This document shows positions 55,546-58,590 of a DNA stretch of 58,590 nt, in pieces; the first letter of the stretch is position 1; every line of letters starts with the position of its first letter. Origin of the DNA: Syntrophobacteraceae bacterium (GTDB lineage: Bacteria > Desulfobacterota > Syntrophobacteria > Syntrophobacterales > Syntrophobacteraceae); assembly GCA_003165235.1 (NCBI GenBank), contig PLSV01000330.1, forward strand, positions 2,416-61,005, given 5' to 3'. The position numbers were made by a program, and so were the translations under genes. The notes under the pieces were generated by a model. It did not search any database. It saw nothing but the letters and a program-made list of their open reading frames with translations, and had not been told where the DNA came from.

Positions 55546-56744
55546 ACGGCTTCCTCTTTGAATACGCCCTCCAGGATGCCGATCAACTCGTCGACTTCGG
55601 CGCGGCCGGCGATAAGGGGCGGGACGAACCTCAAAACGGTATCGTGCGCGCAGTTTATTATGGCGCCCCTCTGCAGGCACATGGAAACGAATTTCGCGCC
55701 TGGGACAGTCAACTCCAAACCCACCATGAGACCTCGCCCGCGGACGTCTTTGATGAACGAATAGCGCTCTTTGAGTTCCTTAAGCCTTGAAATGAAATAG
55801 GCCCCGGTCTCGCGCACCTTGCCCAGGAAAGCGGGTTCGGAAATGATCCTCAACGTCGCCAGGGCTGCTGAGGCGACCAGAGGACCACCACCGAAGGTGG
55901 AAGCATGGCTGCCCGGGGTAAAAGCCCGGGCGGCTTCATCTACGGCCAGCATTGCCCCCATTGGCAATCCGTTTGCCAGAGCCTTTGCCAGAGTCATTAT
56001 GTCAGGGGTCACATCCTCCTGCTCGTAGGCAAAAAGTGAGCCCGTTCTTCCCAGTCCCGACTGGATCTCATCGAAAATGAGCAGGAGATTCCTGTCTTTG
56101 CAGAACGCCTTAAGGTCCCTCAGGTAGCCTGGGGCCGGGAAATTGAGCCCGCCTTCCCCCTGGACCGGTTCGACTATCACCGCGCAGGTCTTGTCCGTAA
56201 CGGCCGCTTCAACAGCCGAAACGGAGTTAAAATCCACATAGACAAAACCTTCCACCAGCGGCTCGAAACCTTGATGGATCTTGCTTTGACCGGTAGCCGA
56301 AAGGGTCGCCATGGTCCGGCCGTGGAAGGACTCCTTCATCGAGATGATGTGGTGCCTCCCAGGGCCGAAGGCATCACGGCTGTACTTTCTGGCAAGCTTT
56401 ATCGCCGCTTCGTTGGCCTCAGCGCCCGAGTTGCAAAAAAACACCTTATCGGCAAACGAAAGCCGTGTCAACAGGGCCGCCAGTTCAACCTGCGGATATG
56501 TATAAAAAAGGTTTGAAACATGAATCAGTTTTCGCGCGGCCTCGCTGATCGCCAGCGCCACTTCCGGGTGGCAGTGCCCGAGGCCGCAAACGGCAATGCC
56601 TGCAAGAAAATCAAGGTATTCTTTCCCTGAGTCATCCCAGAGCATGCACCCTGCCCCCCTGACAAAAGCCACGGGAAACCTGGCGTATGTGCCGAATATG
56701 TGCTTGCCGTACTCTTGCTGTATTCCATCGATAAGTGCGTTCAT
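55542..56744 (-). CDS. argD: acetylornithine aminotransferase
   Basis: A 400-residue class III PLP aminotransferase. Signatures are [19 protein letters not shown], the Asp in [15 protein letters not shown], and the PLP Lys in [16 protein letters not shown]. It overlaps argB and argF by 4 bases at each end, so argB-argD-argF are coupled. In related organisms ArgD can also act on succinyl-DAP, but a dapL here makes that role dispensable. Confidence 0.95.
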
Positions 56745-57631
56745 TGCGCTCGCTCCCTTTTCCTCAGGATCTCGGTTCCGATCCCTGCGTCGGTGAATAT
56801 CTCCAGCAAAATGGCGTGGGGAAGGCGGCCGTCAACTATGTGGACTTTTGCCGTCCCGGCCTCCAGGGCGTCGATTGCGCATTGGATCTTCGGTATCATA
56901 CCCCCACGCAGCGTCAGGTCGCGCATGGCCGCTTCGGCTTCGCCGACCGTCATGCTCGATATAAGATTTCCCTCCCTGTCGAGCACTCCGGGCACATCGG
57001 TCATGAGCAAAAACTTATCAGCCTTAAGAGCGCCGGCAATCGCCCCGGCCACAAGATCTGCGTTTATATTGTAGGTTTCCCCGTTCTCACCCACCCCGAT
57101 CGGGGCGATCACCGGAATTATATCGCTTTGCAAAAGGGTTTGCAGGATATCGAGGTTTACCCGCGCCACCTCGCCCACCAGCCCTATGTCAATTATCTCG
57201 GCAGGCCTGTCCTCTGCGGCGTCTCGAACGATCCGTAGCTTTCGGGCCTCGATGAGTTGACCGTCCTTGCCGCTCAACCCTACCGCGCGTCCTCCATGCC
57301 TGCTTATCAGGGCCGCTATCTCTTTGTTGATCCTTCCCGAGAGCACCATTTCCACGATCTCCATGGTATCGGCATCGGTTATGCGCATTCCATCGCAAAA
57401 CTCCGATATCTTCCCGATCCGCCGCAGCATCTCTCCTATCTGCGGCCCGCCGCCATGGACCACCACCGGATTTATCCCGATGTACTTCATCAGGACGATG
57501 TCCTTTGCAAAGCTATCCTTGAGTTCTTCGGCCACCATCGCGTGACCGCCGTACTTTATGACGATCGTCTTCTGATAAAACCGGCGAATATATGGGAGGG
57601 CCTCAACCAGTATGTTAGCTTTTTCGATCAT
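56741..57631 (-). CDS. argB: acetylglutamate kinase
   Basis: A 296-residue amino-acid kinase phosphorylating N-acetylglutamate. It shows [43 protein letters not shown], and an N-terminal helix ([12 protein letters not shown]) of the kind found in arginine-inhibited hexameric NAGK. Feedback inhibition by arginine is therefore likely, but inferred. It is the first gene of the long minus-strand cluster. argA, argC and argJ are not present in the window. Confidence 0.95.
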   Translation of the reverse strand: MIEKANILVEALPYIRRFYQKTIVIKYGGHAMVAEELKDSFAKDIVLMKYIGINPVVVHGGGPQIGEMLRRIGKISEFCDGMRITDADTMEIVEMVLSGRINKEIAALISRHGGRAVGLSGKDGQLIEARKLRIVRDAAEDRPAEIIDIGLVGEVARVNLDILQTLLQSDIIPVIAPIGVGENGETYNINADLVAGAIAGALKADKFLLMTDVPGVLDREGNLISSMTVGEAEAAMRDLTLRGGMIPKIQCAIDALEAGTAKVHIVDGRLPHAILLEIFTDAGIGTEILRKRERAQ

Positions 57632-57648
57632 GGCAGTCCCCCCGCAAA

Positions 57649-57688
57649 TAGAAATAAAAATCCTCCCTTTCCGCCTAAACGGGAGGAT
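57649..57688 (-). terminator. terminator-like hairpin in the argB leader
   Basis: On the minus strand AATCCTCCC-G-TTT pairs with AAA-GGGAGGATT around GGCGG-type loop bases, followed by TTTTTATTT. This has the form of an intrinsic terminator, yet no minus-strand gene lies upstream in the 275-base gap 57632-57906. It ends about 20 bases before the argB start, so it could be an attenuator of the arg operon. Confidence 0.55.
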
Positions 57689-57906
57689 TGGCGAAAAAAT
57701 AACCCGCTTGCCCTAAGAATCTAAAGGATTGTGCCGGGCGTTTCAAATAAAATATGCAAAATCAGCATCCTCAAGGGTCAGTCTCCCGCTGCTCTGGAAA
57801 TGTCTCTTGCTCCCGCGACCTGAAGTCGTTAACATTGCAGGCATAACGCGTTTCATAGGATATGGGTCTACCAGTTGTGCTCAAAATACAAGGAGGTTGA
57901 CCTGCA

Positions 57907-58212
57907 ATGGGTAGCCTGCATGACGTAGAAAGGCTGATCTCAGAAATGACTCGGGCCGAGAAAGCTCAATTGCTTCAGTGGGTAGTGCGAGACCTCGGGG
58001 ACGCATTTCCCGGAATTGATAGCAACCCGCGAGTCTGCGGCGGGGAACCATGTGTTGTCCGCACTCGAATACCGGTTTGGGTATTGGAGCGAGCCAGGCG
58101 TATGGGAACAAGCGAAGCCGATTTGCTGAACTCTTATCCCTCGCTGCGCGCTGAGGACCTCGCAAATGCATGGGCCTATGTGCGATCCCACCAAGAAGAA
58201 ATCGAGCGCTAA
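57907..58212 (+). CDS. DUF433 antitoxin
   Basis: A 101-residue protein with a DUF433 winged-helix-like domain: NPRVCGGEPCVVRTRIPVWV, then GTSEADLLNSYPSLRAEDLANAWAYVR. DUF433 proteins pair with DUF5615 PIN-like toxins, and such a toxin follows 27 bases later. AGGAGG lies 10 bases before the ATG. Divergent from the argB cluster. Confidence 0.85.
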   Translation: MGSLHDVERLISEMTRAEKAQLLQWVVRDLGDAFPGIDSNPRVCGGEPCVVRTRIPVWVLERARRMGTSEADLLNSYPSLRAEDLANAWAYVRSHQEEIER

Positions 58213-58239
58213 ATCCGCGAGAATGAGGCGGCTTGAGGC

Positions 58240-58412
58240 ATGGCTCGACTCTATGCAGACGAGAATCTTGCGCTGCCGGTCGTTGAAGAACTCAAACGAA
58301 AGGGGCACGATGTCCTAACGACGTATGAAGCTGGTAACGCGGGGCTGTCCATGCCTGACGAAGCGGTCCCGGCTTTTGCCTTTTCCCGCAATCGAGCCGC
58401 CCTCACCCTTAG
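58240..58412 (+). pseudogene. DUF5615 PIN-like toxin, truncated by a repeat element
   Basis: The intact 5' part reads MARLYADENLALPVVEELK, then GHDVLTTYEAGNAGLSMPDE, then FAFSRNRAALTL, the normal DUF5615 N-terminus with its Asp-Glu-Asn acidic site. At 58413 the reading frame enters an inverted-repeat element and continues with unrelated residues to the window end. The C-terminal metal-site half is therefore missing and the toxin is very probably dead. It pairs with the intact DUF433 gene upstream. Confidence 0.8.
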
Positions 58413-58590
58413 GGCTTGTCCGCAAATAAATCCTTTGCGCTCGCATCCGGCATTTGGTCTGCTTTGGCCGCTCCTCAATCGCAAAATCCTCAACGTAGCC
58501 CAACTACGCCTGCGGTTTTGCTCAATCCTCGCGACCAAATCAATCTCAAATCCCGGCGCGATCCCTAAGAGGCTTATTTACGGACAAGCC
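58413..58590. mobile_element. MITE/foldback element with terminal inverted repeats
   Basis: It begins GGCTTGTCCGCAAATAAA and ends (reverse complement) GGCTTGTCCGTAAATAAG, 16 of 18 matches. Inside, ATTTGGTC and GACCAAAT, GCAAAATCC and GGTTTTGC, and CGTAG and CTACG are nested inverted repeats, so the whole 178-base unit folds on itself. It encodes no transposase. It interrupts the DUF5615 toxin gene. The window ends exactly at the right repeat, so full extent needs adjacent sequence. Confidence 0.75.

Overview
The window is a GC-rich stretch of an anaerobic, Gram-negative bacterial chromosome, most likely a deltaproteobacterium (Desulfobacterota, Syntrophobacterales-like). This placement is inference. 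It rests on the arg/dap gene order with an LL-diaminopimelate aminotransferase (dapL), selA, a FixI-type copper ATPase, type IV pilus retraction ATPases, the outer-membrane chaperone surA, and the ClpS/ClpA/Aat N-end-rule set. No rRNA, tRNA or CRISPR array was seen.

Layout. 1-3 kb: a DUF5681 protein, a gene remnant, a RhlE-like DEAD-box helicase and an orphan ribbon-helix-helix protein. 3-11 kb: an orphan GlnQ-like ATPase, a minus-strand mfd-surA-rodZ group, and divergent selA. 11.4-12.5 kb: two adjacent exported lysine-rich proteins. 12.9-16.3 kb: a PflX-like radical SAM protein and pilT/pilU. 16.4-18.9 kb: znuABC, convergent with a copper P-type ATPase (19.0-21.6 kb). 22.2-26.4 kb: pstS-pstC-pstA with two unequal pstB genes. 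27.4-30.1 kb: an AhpD-like protein, an NmrA-like protein and aroC. 30.2-33.7 kb: clpS-clpA-aat, the N-end-rule degradation set. 33.9-36.6 kb: a COG2403 P-loop GTPase and carbamate kinase. 36.6-41.2 kb: an accessory island with a methyltransferase broken by a stop codon, a C-protein-controlled Eco29kI-like restriction-modification system, and a toxin-antitoxin pair with a frameshifted toxin. 41.5-57.6 kb: 17 co-directional minus-strand genes, argB-D-F-G-H, an FN3 lipoprotein, lysA-dapF-A-B-L, folK, a YHS-like membrane protein, a TalC/FSA aldolase, a lytic transglycosylase, pgsA, and a LOR/SDH-type (ornithine cyclodeaminase-like) protein. 57.9 kb to the end: a DUF433/DUF5615 toxin-antitoxin pair whose toxin is cut by a foldback element with terminal inverted repeats.

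How it fits together. The large cluster makes lysine/diaminopimelate by the one-step LL-DAP route and arginine from N-acetylglutamate. Carbamate kinase, ornithine carbamoyltransferase and the ornithine cyclodeaminase-like protein lie within 22 kb and could handle carbamoyl phosphate and ornithine. Many intergenic spacers hold short degenerate repeats of several families. The most striking protein-level observation is the PstB pair: the Q-loop change in one copy and the signature change in the other would both fall in the same composite ATP site of a heterodimer.
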